From: Candidatus Onthomonas avicola
GTDB lineage: Bacteria > Bacillota > Clostridia > Oscillospirales > Oscillospiraceae
Direction of reading: 5' to 3'
DNA length: 64,000 nt
Assembly: GCA_018710845.1 (NCBI GenBank)
Contig: DVJB01000041.1
Location: 34,194-98,193 of the forward strand
Below are positions 17,583-25,718 of the stretch, in pieces (position 1 is the first letter of the stretch; every line of letters starts with the position of its first letter). Under the pieces are notes generated by a model. It was given only the letters and a program-made list of their open reading frames with translations. It ran no database searches and was not told the DNA's origin. A program made the translations under genes and the position numbers.

Positions 17583-17614
17583 CGGCCCTGCACGTGATTT
17601 CACGCGCAGGGCCG
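17583..17614. terminator. Hairpin between convergent genes
   Basis: Stem CGGCCCTGC / GCAGGGCCG, one mismatch, then CGTGA / TCACG. The following CTGTCTGTTTA is only moderately T-rich. It probably ends the exporter operon, and perhaps the convergent transglutaminase gene as well. Confidence 0.6.
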
Positions 17615-17646
17615 CTGTCTGTTTACTTTGCCGATGGAACGGTCTT

Positions 17647-20343
17647 TTAACGCAAGGTGATCGTCTTGCTGTGTCCGGCGCTCTTGGAGCTGCCGCGGTA
17701 GGCCTCCACTTTGTAGGTGAACGTGCCCCGCTTGCCGCGAGCGCTCGTGTCGGTAAAGGTGTTGACGCCGCTGCCGCGGACATAGCCGACCTTTGTATAA
17801 CCACTGTTGCCGCTGGCCCGGTAGATGTTATAGCCGCTGCAGCTAGGAATGGTGTTCCAGTGAACTGTGACACCGGTGCTGGCCTGGGTCAGCGTCCGAA
17901 TTGTGGGTGTGTCCAGGCGAATGAGACTGTCTGATACCCGGTAAATGCTCTTATACGCCCCGCAGAAGGCTACCACGCGGTAAGTATAGGTCGTTCCGCC
18001 GTTAGCCTGGACCGAGGTGTCGGTGAATCGGGTGGCAGTAGCGCCCCGAACGACGCCTACAGTCATATAACTGCCGTTTCCAGTGCGGCGGTAGATGTTG
18101 TAGCCGCTGGCGCCTGGCGTCTGTTTCCAGATTAGGTTGATGCCAGCGTGGGAGTTGCTCGTGCTGGTTACAGTCGGGGCGGCAAGGTGTTGGATGGTCA
18201 GACCTGTGCCGTTGTAATTGCTCAGACTGGACCCGTTCACCGCTCGAACGGTATAGGTATAGTGCCGCCCAGAGGTGACGCCGGAGTTGGTGTAGCTCGT
18301 GCCGGTGACCGTATTGATTTTAACCCAGCCGCTGTCGAGTGTCTTGCGGTAGACATTGTACTTCGTCGCGCCGGTCACACCCTTCCAAGTCAATTTGACA
18401 CCGTTGGCCACATTCTCTACGCCAACCAGCGTCGGGTTGGAGAGCCGGACCAAGCTGGGGGAGACCCGGTAGATGCTTTTGTACGAGCCGTTATAGGCCA
18501 CTACGCGGTAGGTATAAGTCTTTCCACCGTTGTTTTTGACGGAGGTATCGGTAAAACTGGTGGTGTTGCCATTCCGGACGATGCCTACAGTCGTATAGCT
18601 GCCATTTCCGGTGCGGCGATAGATGTTATAGCCGTTGGCACCCGGGGTGCGTTTCCAGGTCAGAGTAACCCCGGCACCGTAATTGGAGATTCCCGTCACG
18701 GTTGGCGCGGAGAGGTGACGGATGGTCAGGCCGGTAGAGTCATAGGAGCTTTGACTGAACCCAGTGACGGCCCGGACCGTGTAAGTATACAGTCGCCCAG
18801 AGGTGACGCCGCCGTTGGTATAGCTGGTACCGGAGACTGTGTTGATCTTTTGCCAGCTGCCGCCCAGTGTCTTGCGATAGACATCGTACTTGCGGGCGTT
18901 GGAGACGGCGCTCCAAGTCAGCTTGACACCGTTGGCCACATTTTCCACGCTGCGCAGCGTCGGTGTGGAGAGGTTAAGGCGGTAGTCGCTGCTGGCCATG
19001 GGATGGCGGGATGTAAAGCTGCTGCTGGTATAGTCCAGATCAGTCTCATATGAGGTGTTCCAACTATTGAAGCGAATGTGCTCGTCGTCAAAGTTGGCCG
19101 GGCAGCGAAGGAAGTACTGATAGCTGGAACTGCCTGATTCGGCATCCCAGGTGGAATCCACATTATAGTACCGGCCGTTGATTTCAACGATGTTCCAACT
19201 ATGGCGCTGGCTGTCACTTACATAGAATCCATACCCGGCAACAACGCGGGCGTCGATCCCCTCTTCCAGCATCATGCGGTAAAACAGCAGTGAATAGCCC
19301 TGGCAAACGCAGGTCTTTTTGACGATCGCACCGTAGGCTGTCTGTTGCAGCCCATAGCTCATGTCATTTAGGTGTTCATAGTCATATGTCACATTCTTGC
19401 AGATCCAGTCGTAGACGGCGCAGATCTTTTCATAGTCTGTCTTGCCGCTCAGATTCAGGCTCTTCCGGAGGTTGGAAACATAGGTGTCCACCTGCTTTTC
19501 CTGACTGGCGTTCGTGAAGTAGTCAAAAGTGATATAGAGGGTGATCCGATAAGTGCCGCCGCTGTAGGAACTGCTGACCTCGGCACTGTAGGATTTCCAG
19601 TGCCACATCAGATAGTCGCCCTCTTTGGGGTTGCCGGTATGGTTCAGCGCGTAATTTTGAATGATGTACCACAGCCGCTCAGAGGTGACGTCTTGACTGT
19701 CAGTATAGGTGACAGTAAAGGAGCGAATACGGTTTTTCATATTGTTCCGGATTGCGGTACCGGCAGAGGAGGCAGAGGCACAGACGGCGTTATGGACAGT
19801 ATATGCGTCCGAAACCTCGTCAGTCTCCGTGATAGCGGCGGGAGTGACCGGGTCAAGCTGTCCCTCATAGAGGGGGTTGACCATGGAAAAGGTGAGATAT
19901 TCTGTCTCTTCCTCCTCGGTCTCGGACTCCAAAACAGGCGGTTGTGTTTCCTCTGCGGGTGCTGTCGGCTCCGTGACGGGGTTCTCTGGTTCCCCGTCCG
20001 GGAAGGCCGGCTCTTCAACGGGGTCCTCGGACTCCTCCGGTTCCTCGATCGGGAGAGTCGGTTCTTCAGCGGGGTTCTCTGGTTCCTCGGCCGGTACGGT
20101 TGGCTCTTCGGCGGGAATTTCAGGTTCCTCAGCAGGCTCTGTCGGTTCTTCAGACGTCTCTTGCGCTGGAGATTCCGAATCCTCAAACGGGGCTTCTTCA
20201 GGGGCGGGCGTCTGCTCAGACGTTTCCGTTGTTGTTTCGTCTGGCTGCTCGGCCTCTACCGCGAGGGTTGGCACCGGCAGGCACGAGAGTGCCATGAACA
20301 GCGCCAGAAGCAGGAGAGATGCGCGCTTACATAAGTTTGGCAT
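17647..20343 (-). CDS. Secreted transglutaminase-like protein with FN3-like repeats
   Basis: 898 residues. A signal peptide (LLLLALFMALSCLPVPTLA, cleavage near residue 29) is followed by a Glu/Pro-rich repetitive linker (about 30-150, with EEPxxPAEEP repeats). A transglutaminase-like domain (about 310-425) has Cys in KKTCVCQGYS, His in RHSWNIVEI and Asp in YNVDSTWD, a complete catalytic triad. Five FN3-like repeats of about 90 residues (about 452-898) follow, with SGYNIYR and TYTYRVVA signatures. There is no LPXTG or membrane anchor. Base composition is visibly less GC-rich than the neighbours. Such proteins act outside the cell as cysteine proteases or cross-linkers; the substrate is unknown. 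Confidence 0.85.
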   Translation of the reverse strand: MPNLCKRASLLLLALFMALSCLPVPTLAVEAEQPDETTTETSEQTPAPEEAPFEDSESPAQETSEEPTEPAEEPEIPAEEPTVPAEEPENPAEEPTLPIEEPEESEDPVEEPAFPDGEPENPVTEPTAPAEETQPPVLESETEEEETEYLTFSMVNPLYEGQLDPVTPAAITETDEVSDAYTVHNAVCASASSAGTAIRNNMKNRIRSFTVTYTDSQDVTSERLWYIIQNYALNHTGNPKEGDYLMWHWKSYSAEVSSSYSGGTYRITLYITFDYFTNASQEKQVDTYVSNLRKSLNLSGKTDYEKICAVYDWICKNVTYDYEHLNDMSYGLQQTAYGAIVKKTCVCQGYSLLFYRMMLEEGIDARVVAGYGFYVSDSQRHSWNIVEINGRYYNVDSTWDAESGSSSYQYFLRCPANFDDEHIRFNSWNTSYETDLDYTSSSFTSRHPMASSDYRLNLSTPTLRSVENVANGVKLTWSAVSNARKYDVYRKTLGGSWQKINTVSGTSYTNGGVTSGRLYTYTVRAVTGFSQSSYDSTGLTIRHLSAPTVTGISNYGAGVTLTWKRTPGANGYNIYRRTGNGSYTTVGIVRNGNTTSFTDTSVKNNGGKTYTYRVVAYNGSYKSIYRVSPSLVRLSNPTLVGVENVANGVKLTWKGVTGATKYNVYRKTLDSGWVKINTVTGTSYTNSGVTSGRHYTYTVRAVNGSSLSNYNGTGLTIQHLAAPTVTSTSNSHAGINLIWKQTPGASGYNIYRRTGNGSYMTVGVVRGATATRFTDTSVQANGGTTYTYRVVAFCGAYKSIYRVSDSLIRLDTPTIRTLTQASTGVTVHWNTIPSCSGYNIYRASGNSGYTKVGYVRGSGVNTFTDTSARGKRGTFTYKVEAYRGSSKSAGHSKTITLR
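17650..18985 (-). repeat. Five tandem FN3-encoding repeats, ordered A-B-A-B-B
   Basis: Repeats 1 and 3 share VENVANGVKLTW..VYRKTL..W.KINTV.GTSYTN. Repeats 2, 4 and 5 share GYNIYRR(or A)xGNGSY. Repeats 1-2 and 3-4 are near-copies of each other, so a two-domain unit of about 540 bp was duplicated, followed by a more diverged B-type repeat at the C-terminus. Confidence 0.8.
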
Positions 20344-20399
20344 AAGATTCCTTCCTCTCTTTTCAAATTGGTGAATATATTTCGAAAAACATATTATAA

Positions 20400-20427
20400 A
20401 TTATATCAGATTTGAAAATTTAGTCAA
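20400..20427 (-). promoter_or_regulatory. Promoter of the transglutaminase-like gene
   Basis: On the minus strand TTGACT (20422-20427), 16 bases, TATAAT (20400-20405), inside an AT-rich stretch. The 20344-20497 gap otherwise shows no gene and no clear terminator for vanT. Confidence 0.7.
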
Positions 20428-20497
20428 GGGAAAGAATCCGCACGTTAAACCATGGGGCTTTCGTGAGGCGCTGCCTGACCTGTGATATCCTCAATCT

Positions 20498-22567
20498 TCA
20501 CCCCAGCCTTGCGCCCAGGCGGGAGAGCAGCTCATTGGTGATGGTGCCGCAGGTCTCGGCCAGCTCCTCCGCGCGGATCTCCGCCCCGCCGTCTCGGCCG
20601 ATCAGGGTGGCTGTGTCACCGGGCCGCACGCCCTCCACTTCGGTCACGTCGGCCAGCAGCTGGTCCATGCACACCCGCCCCACAATGGGGCAGCGCTGCC
20701 CGTGCAGCAGCAGACCGCCGCCGCGCGCGCCGAGGTCGCGTGGAATCCCGTCGGCGTAGCCGATGGAGACGACGGCCAGCCGCGTCTCCCGTTCGGCCCG
20801 GAAGGCCAGGCCGTAGCCCGCGCCCTCCCCCTCGGCCAGCGTCCGCACGGTGGCTACCCGGGCGCGCAGGGAGAGGACGGGCCGCAGGTCCAGCGGCTGC
20901 CGGACCGGGGAGCGGTCGCTCCCGACGCCGTAGAGGGCGATGCCCACCCGCGCGTAGTGGCAGGGCTGCTCCGGCAGGTTCCAGACGCCGTAGCTGGCCT
21001 GGATATGGACCCGCCCGGGCCGGCAGCCCGCCGCGCGCATCCAGTCCAGCGTCCGATAAAACCGCTCCAGCTGGGACTGCGTGAATGCCTGTGCCGCGTC
21101 GTCCGTCCGGTCGGAGAGACACAGGTGGGAGAATACCCCGTCGATCTTCAGCCGCGGCAGGCGGTACAGCCGCGCGATCGCCTCGTGGTCATCCGCCGGG
21201 ATGCCGAGCCGGTGCATCCCGGTGTCCAGCGCGAGGTGGACGTGCACCGTCCGCCCCTGCGCGGCGAGGGCCTTGCCGTGCGCCTCGTCTGCCACCGCCT
21301 GGGTCAGATGCCAGCGCGCCAGGCGTGCGGCCTCCTCCGGCGGCGTCCAGCCCAGGATGAGAATGACGCCCCGGATGCCCGCCCGGCGCAGCGCGATCCC
21401 CTCCGCCAGCGTGGCCACGGCGAAGGTATGGACGCCCTCCCGCTCCAGGCTCCGGGCGACCCGCACCGCCCCGTGCCCGTAGGCGTCCGCCTTGACGACC
21501 GCCATCAGGCGGCAGCGCGGCCCAAGGGCGCGCTGGAGGACGCGCGCGTTGTGGCGCAGGGCGTTTTCGTCCACTTCCCGCCAGGCGCGCGCCCTGCGGC
21601 TTAGCGGCGGCAGTAGCAGACGGTGCCGGAGCAGACAAAATCCGACAGAGAGCCCCGCGCTGGAGGCCAGCACCGCCAAATAGTGTCCCAGGCTGTTCGT
21701 GACCAGTGCACCTTCCCAGCCGAGCACCTCTGCCGCGCCGCGCACGAGCACGATGCACCAGGGATGGAGCAGATAGACCAGGGCGGAGACCTCCCGCGCC
21801 GGCCTGCACTCCCCGCGGTTCCAGTGAAGCAGGAGGGAGAAGAGAAAGACCATACATACCGGAAGAAATACGTACATGCTGTCATGCCGCTGGACGTCCA
21901 GACTGTGCAGCCAGAGTCCCTCCGCGCTCATCGCGGCAAAGGAGAGGGCCGCGCCGAGGGCGGAGAGCCTCGGCCCGAAGCGCACGCCCGCCGCGCCGAG
22001 GAGCAGAAAGAGCGGGGCGAAGAACAGCCCGTTGCGCGTGTAGGAGGAGAGCTGGAAGAGCGCCTGATAGAAGCTCTCCAGCGCCGGGACCCCGGAGAGG
22101 AAGCCGTAGTAGCTGTCCCCGCCCAGGCCGACCAGGTAGAGCAGGCCGGCCACCGGCAGCGCCACGCGCAGCCCAAGCCGGGCGAGCTGCCAGGCGATCA
22201 GCACCCCCAGCATCACCGCCGGGAAGTACCAGAGATGGTAGAACGTCCCGTCAAAGAGCAGCAGGCGCGGCCAATCCGATACCGGGTCCAGCCCGCGGTA
22301 GAAGTTGAGCGGCAGATAGAGCAGAATGGCCGCCCCGTAGAGCAGGGCCATCTTGCGCTCCAGCCGTCCGACGCCCTTCCAGCCGCCCCGGGCGAGAAAG
22401 TAGCCGCTCACCATCAGAAAGAAGGGGACCGCCAATCGGGCGAGCACCCGCGTGAGATAGAAGTCCCCCAGCGCGCTGTACGTCGTGAGAGGGGAGGTGT
22501 GGATGGCGACCACCAGCGCCGCCGCCGCGAGCCGCGCCCCGTCCAGCGCGGGGAGAGAGCGCCTCAT
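20498..22567 (-). CDS. vanT: VanT-type membrane-bound serine racemase
   Basis: 689 residues. The N-terminal half (1 to about 320) is an acyltransferase-3-like membrane domain with about ten helices (GARLAAAALVVAIHTS at the start, FFLMVSGYF). The C-terminal half (about 335-689) is a PLP alanine-racemase fold with the PLP lysine in MAVVKADAYGHGAV and GRVCMDQLLADVT near the end. This two-domain structure defines VanT of VanC/E/G-type vancomycin resistance, which supplies D-serine for peptidoglycan precursors ending in D-Ala-D-Ser. It overlaps vanXY by four bases and is the last gene of the cluster. No terminator is evident just downstream. Confidence 0.93.
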   Translation of the reverse strand: MRRSLPALDGARLAAAALVVAIHTSPLTTYSALGDFYLTRVLARLAVPFFLMVSGYFLARGGWKGVGRLERKMALLYGAAILLYLPLNFYRGLDPVSDWPRLLLFDGTFYHLWYFPAVMLGVLIAWQLARLGLRVALPVAGLLYLVGLGGDSYYGFLSGVPALESFYQALFQLSSYTRNGLFFAPLFLLLGAAGVRFGPRLSALGAALSFAAMSAEGLWLHSLDVQRHDSMYVFLPVCMVFLFSLLLHWNRGECRPAREVSALVYLLHPWCIVLVRGAAEVLGWEGALVTNSLGHYLAVLASSAGLSVGFCLLRHRLLLPPLSRRARAWREVDENALRHNARVLQRALGPRCRLMAVVKADAYGHGAVRVARSLEREGVHTFAVATLAEGIALRRAGIRGVILILGWTPPEEAARLARWHLTQAVADEAHGKALAAQGRTVHVHLALDTGMHRLGIPADDHEAIARLYRLPRLKIDGVFSHLCLSDRTDDAAQAFTQSQLERFYRTLDWMRAAGCRPGRVHIQASYGVWNLPEQPCHYARVGIALYGVGSDRSPVRQPLDLRPVLSLRARVATVRTLAEGEGAGYGLAFRAERETRLAVVSIGYADGIPRDLGARGGGLLLHGQRCPIVGRVCMDQLLADVTEVEGVRPGDTATLIGRDGGAEIRAEELAETCGTITNELLSRLGARLG

Positions 22568-23307
22568 GCGAGCACCCCCCAGGCGGTGATGACAAAGCCG
22601 TCCACGTTGTTGCCCGACACCTGGCAGCAGCCGTCCGGCAGCTCCGCCTCCGTCTCCGCCCCGCGGCAGGGGACGAAGAACACCTGCGCCATCCAGCCGC
22701 CCGGGAGCAGGCAGCTCAGCTCCTGGCGCCGCAGCAGGTCAATGTATTCCTCCAGGCAGAGGTTCCGCTCCGTCATCAGCCGTGCGTGCGGCAATCCGAC
22801 ATAGCGGAAGTGCCACGGCTCGGCGGCAATGCCGGTGAGCGTCTGCTTGTCGCGCTCATAGCGGCAGATGAAGCCGTAGTCCGCCGCCCGGCGGCGGAAG
22901 GCGCCGCACACGCCGTAGTCGGGGAAGGCGGGACGGATGAAGTCGATCTTGCCCGCCGCCTGCCCCAGGTCGATGGCAAGGCCGGTCTGGTGCTCGCTGC
23001 ACCCGGGCAGGGCGACGTAACTGTGGGTGAAGTGCTCCCCGTGCGCGGCGAGGCTCTCGTCCCAGATCTGCTGCTGCTCCGCCTGGCTGCGCCAGCCGGA
23101 GACGGGGATGATCGCCCCGTCCCCGTGGACCTGGCGGATGCAGTCGGCCAGCAGCCGCGCGGCCTGCCGGTCTATCCGCACGTCGGGATAGCGCTCATCC
23201 ACCGGGGCCAGGCGGAGGCTGCGCCCAGGCCGCAGCGCGTGGGCGGCGTTGACCAGAATGAGCGGCCCGCGCCAGACCTGCTCCTCCTTCAGGATCACCC
23301 GTCTCAT
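22564..23307 (-). CDS. vanXY: VanXY-type D,D-dipeptidase/D,D-carboxypeptidase
   Basis: 247 residues of the M15B zinc peptidase family. Zinc motif SEHQTGLAIDLG (SxHxxGxAxD) and EPWHFRYVG (catalytic Glu and third zinc His) are intact; IPVSGWRSQAEQQ contains the conserved Arg. In D-Ser type clusters VanXY removes D-Ala-D-Ala dipeptide and trims the terminal D-Ala from existing precursors. There is no signal peptide, as expected for the cytoplasmic VanXY and unlike membrane VanY. It has four-base overlaps with the ligase and with vanT, so the three are translationally coupled. Confidence 0.93.
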   Translation of the reverse strand: MRRVILKEEQVWRGPLILVNAAHALRPGRSLRLAPVDERYPDVRIDRQAARLLADCIRQVHGDGAIIPVSGWRSQAEQQQIWDESLAAHGEHFTHSYVALPGCSEHQTGLAIDLGQAAGKIDFIRPAFPDYGVCGAFRRRAADYGFICRYERDKQTLTGIAAEPWHFRYVGLPHARLMTERNLCLEEYIDLLRRQELSCLLPGGWMAQVFFVPCRGAETEAELPDGCCQVSGNNVDGFVITAWGVLA

Positions 23308-24353
23308 GCCTCCACCCCCAGCGCGATCAGCCGCTCGACCAGCTCATCAAAGCCGATCCCAATCCCGCGCATCATGCTCGGGTAGCGGCTGTGGGCGGTG
23401 AAGCCGGGAATGGTGTTCACCTCGTTGAAGACGATCTCCCCCTCCGGCGTGAGGAACAGGTCCACCCGCGCGAACACCCGGCAGCCGAGCGCGCGGTAGA
23501 CCGTCTTCGCCGCCGCCTGGATCGCGGCGGTCTGCTCCGGGGAGATGCGGGCCGGGCAGTGGATGGCGGAGGTCTTGAGGGTGTACTTCTCCTCAAAGTC
23601 AAAGAACCCGTGGCTCAGTTCGATTTCGTCCACCAGCCCGACGGTGAGCGCGTCGTTTCCCAGCACGGCGCAGCCCACCTCAAACCCGGCGATTGCCTCC
23701 TCCAGTAGCACCTCGCCGTCGTGGCGGAAGGCCTCCGCCACCGCCGGGAGGAGGGCCTCCTCCCGCTCCACCCGGCTGATGCCGAAGGAGGACCCGGCGC
23801 GCACCGGCTTGACAAAGAGGGGATAGCCCAGCTGCGCCGCGGCCTCCAGCGCCTGCGCGTCCGTCCTTCCGGGGCGCAGCAGCGCGCTCCGGGGGACGCG
23901 CACCCCGGCGAGAGCCGCGAGCTTGTGGGCGCGGTCCTTGTCCATGCACAGGGCGGAGGAGAGGGCGCCGCAGCCGATCACCGGCACGCCCGCCAGCTCC
24001 AGCAGGCCCTGGACTGTGCCGTCCTCCCCGTTTTTGCCGTGCAGGACGGGGAAGGCCGCGTCAAACGGCAGCGCCTGTCCGGAGCCGTCCAGGAGCAGCA
24101 CCGCCGCCGCGCCGCGGTCCAGCCGCAGCGTGCAGGGGACGCAGTGCGCCCCGTCCCGCTCCCAGCTCCCGTCCGGCAGCTGGCCGGGGTCACCGGTGTA
24201 ATAGAGCCAGCGCCCGTCCCGCGTGATGCCGACGGTCAGCGGCGTGTGCCGCGCGCGGTCGAGATGGCTGAGCACGGCGTGAGCGGACTGCAGCGAGATA
24301 TCGTGCTCCGTCGAGCAGCCGCCAAAGAGAAAGAGAATGACATCCTGTTTCAT
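23304..24353 (-). CDS. vanG: D-alanine-D-serine ligase, VanG-like
   Basis: 349 residues from ATG 24353, with AGGAGG eight bases upstream; the track start at 24491 is an unsupported TTG. ATP-grasp ligase with an FGGCSTEHDISLQSA N-terminus, HGKNGEDGTVQG, PLFVKPVRAGSSFGISRV and FNEVNTIPGFT. The omega-loop region EKYTLKTSAIHCPARI follows the EKY.LKTS.IH form of the D-Ala-D-Ser ligases (VanC/E/G), unlike the D-lactate ligases (VanA/B). With vanR and vanS upstream and vanXY-vanT downstream, the order matches VanG-type clusters; the subtype is inferred from order and motif, not from alignment. Confidence 0.88.
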   Translation of the reverse strand: MKQDVILFLFGGCSTEHDISLQSAHAVLSHLDRARHTPLTVGITRDGRWLYYTGDPGQLPDGSWERDGAHCVPCTLRLDRGAAAVLLLDGSGQALPFDAAFPVLHGKNGEDGTVQGLLELAGVPVIGCGALSSALCMDKDRAHKLAALAGVRVPRSALLRPGRTDAQALEAAAQLGYPLFVKPVRAGSSFGISRVEREEALLPAVAEAFRHDGEVLLEEAIAGFEVGCAVLGNDALTVGLVDEIELSHGFFDFEEKYTLKTSAIHCPARISPEQTAAIQAAAKTVYRALGCRVFARVDLFLTPEGEIVFNEVNTIPGFTAHSRYPSMMRGIGIGFDELVERLIALGVEA

Positions 24354-24376
24354 GCAAAAGACCTCCTGCTCCGGGC

Positions 24377-24423
24377 AAAAAAGACGCCCTGATCCGGTGT
24401 GAATGGAATACCGGCTCAGGGCG
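24377..24423 (-). terminator. Terminator/attenuator in the leader of the van ligase
   Basis: On the minus strand an 8-bp stem (CGCCCTGA / TCAGGGCG) continues after one mismatch into a 5-bp stem (CCGGT / ACCGG), and TCTTTTTTG follows directly. The U-tract ends 24 bases before the ligase ATG, leaving no room for a promoter in between, so ligase transcripts must read through. An upstream CAGGGCG (plus strand 24473-24479) can pair with the first arm as an alternative. Confidence 0.75.
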
Positions 24424-24517
24424 CGCCCGCCTCGCAGGGGAAGCGCTGTCTCAGACGGGAGAGGGAAAAATCCGCCCTGTCCCGGCACCAAAATGGTACC
24501 AAAACAGGACGGAACAT
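24416..24517 (-). CDS. Candidate leader peptide of the van ligase
   Basis: A 33-codon ORF (ATG at 24517) that begins MFRPVLVPFW and ends in a TGA (24416-24418) lying inside the first arm of the terminator stem. A ribosome reaching this stop would cover the arm and prevent the terminator from folding. The ribosome site is weak (GGGAAAGAG, seven bases from ATG). It is in the tail of a longer overlapping ORF of the track, so chance is possible. Function is inferred only from position. Confidence 0.3.
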   Translation of the reverse strand: MFRPVLVPFWCRDRADFSLSRLRQRFPCEAGAP

Positions 24518-24575
24518 GTTTGTGCTCTTTCCCGCGAAAATCCTGCGGGGCGCTTGTGAAATTCTTGCGAAATTC
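24484..24575 (-). promoter_or_regulatory. Two pairs of 11-bp direct repeats, possible VanR sites
   Basis: Plus-strand TTGTGAAATTC (24554-24564) and TTGCGAAATTC (24565-24575) are adjacent repeats with one mismatch. GGCACCAAAAT (24484-24494) and GGTACCAAAAC (24495-24505) form a second pair. An 11-base period is the usual spacing for OmpR-family regulator sites. I see no convincing -10 close by, so a promoter here is uncertain. Confidence 0.4.
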
Positions 24576-25718
24576 TTACGGCGTTCCGGCAGCGGCAGGC
24601 GCGGCCGCCGTGCGCGGCAGGGTGATGGTGAAGCAGATGCGGTTGTCCTGGCTCCAGGCCTCGATGGTCCCGCCGTGCAGCTCGACGATCTCCTTGGCGA
24701 TCGCGAGGCCCAGCCCGGCCCCGCCGCTGTGCGTGGAGCGCGCGCTGTCGAGCCGGAAGAACTGCTCAAAGACGCGGTTCAGCTTCTCCGGCGGGATGGT
24801 CCGACCCTCGTTGGTAAACGAGAGGAGGAGCTGCGATTCCGTCTCCCGCCCGGTGATCTCCACCGTGCTGTTCGGAAAGCTGTAGTAACAGGCGTTGCGC
24901 AGGAGGTTGTCAAACACCCGCGCGAGCTTGTCCGGGTCGCAGGAGTAGACCAGCTTGGGCGGCAGGTCAAGCCGGCAGCGCAGCCCCTTCTCCTCCAGCT
25001 GGGGGAGAAATTCGCTCGTCACCTGCTCGAGCATCCGCCGCAGGTCCACCGGCTGCAGCTCCAGCTCCAGATGGGAGAGGCTGAAGCGGGTGATGTCGAA
25101 GAACTCGTTGATCAGTTCCTCCAGCCGCTGGGCCTTTTCCAGCGCGATGCCGGTGTAACGCGCGCGCAGCTCGGGGGAGATCTGCGGCTCGTCGCGCAGG
25201 AGGGTGAGGTAGCCGATCACGCTGGTGAGCGGGGTCTTGAGGTCGTGGGCGAGGTAGACGATCAGGTCGCTCTTGCGCTGTTCCTCCGCCCGGGCCAGCT
25301 CCGCCTGCTGCAATGCCTTTTCCCGCACGAGGTTGAGCTCTCGCTCGATCTGGACCAGCGCCCGCGGCAGGACCACCGGACGGCTGTCCGGCTGGGCGAG
25401 CTGCTCGGCCGCGTGCACCACCTCGTCGAGATAGCGCAGCGGGCGGCGAAAGAAGAGATAAGTGATGACGATCCACCCGCCCAGGATACCGGTGAAGATG
25501 ACGAGCGGCAGATAGTCGCGCACCCAGGCGAGAATCCAGTAGACCGGATCGGTGGGCTGCCAGGTGATCATATGGCACAGCGACCAGCCGGCGATCCCGC
25601 AGAAGAAAAAGGCGAAGACATAGACGATGATCGCGGCAAAGTACTGCACCAGCAGCCAGCGGGAGATCTGGCTGCGGTAGGGGGAGCGGGTGCGCCCCGC
25701 CGGCGTCTCGTTATTCAA
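24576..25718 (-). CDS. vanS: VanS-type sensor histidine kinase
   Basis: 380 residues. Two membrane helices (about 21-45 and 70-92) with a short external loop lead to a HAMP-like/coiled linker and kinase core: H-box SDLIVYLAHDLKTPLTSVIGYL, N-box FDNLLRNACYYS, G-boxes THSGGAGLGLAIAKEIVELHGG. The AHDLKTPLTSVIGYL form is common in VanS proteins. The start overlaps the end of the response-regulator gene by 8 bases. It is followed by the van ligase leader, so it is assigned to glycopeptide sensing by context. Confidence 0.85.
   Translation of the reverse strand: MNNETPAGRTRSPYRSQISRWLLVQYFAAIIVYVFAFFFCGIAGWSLCHMITWQPTDPVYWILAWVRDYLPLVIFTGILGGWIVITYLFFRRPLRYLDEVVHAAEQLAQPDSRPVVLPRALVQIERELNLVREKALQQAELARAEEQRKSDLIVYLAHDLKTPLTSVIGYLTLLRDEPQISPELRARYTGIALEKAQRLEELINEFFDITRFSLSHLELELQPVDLRRMLEQVTSEFLPQLEEKGLRCRLDLPPKLVYSCDPDKLARVFDNLLRNACYYSFPNSTVEITGRETESQLLLSFTNEGRTIPPEKLNRVFEQFFRLDSARSTHSGGAGLGLAIAKEIVELHGGTIEAWSQDNRICFTITLPRTAAAPAAAGTP

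Noticed and set aside
17650-18985. Tandem repeats considered as a possible CRISPR or satellite
   Set aside because: The repeats are about 270 bp, coding and in frame as FN3-like domains; no short repeat/spacer pattern.
20702-24392. Plus-strand ORFs (300, 393, 199 and 223 codons) opposite the van genes
   Set aside because: Antisense shadows without domains; VanT, VanXY and ligase motifs are on the minus strand.
24354-24491. In-frame extension of the van ligase from TTG 24491
   Set aside because: It would be translated through the terminator, has no ribosome site, and the AGGAGG before ATG 24353 fits the known ligase N-terminus.
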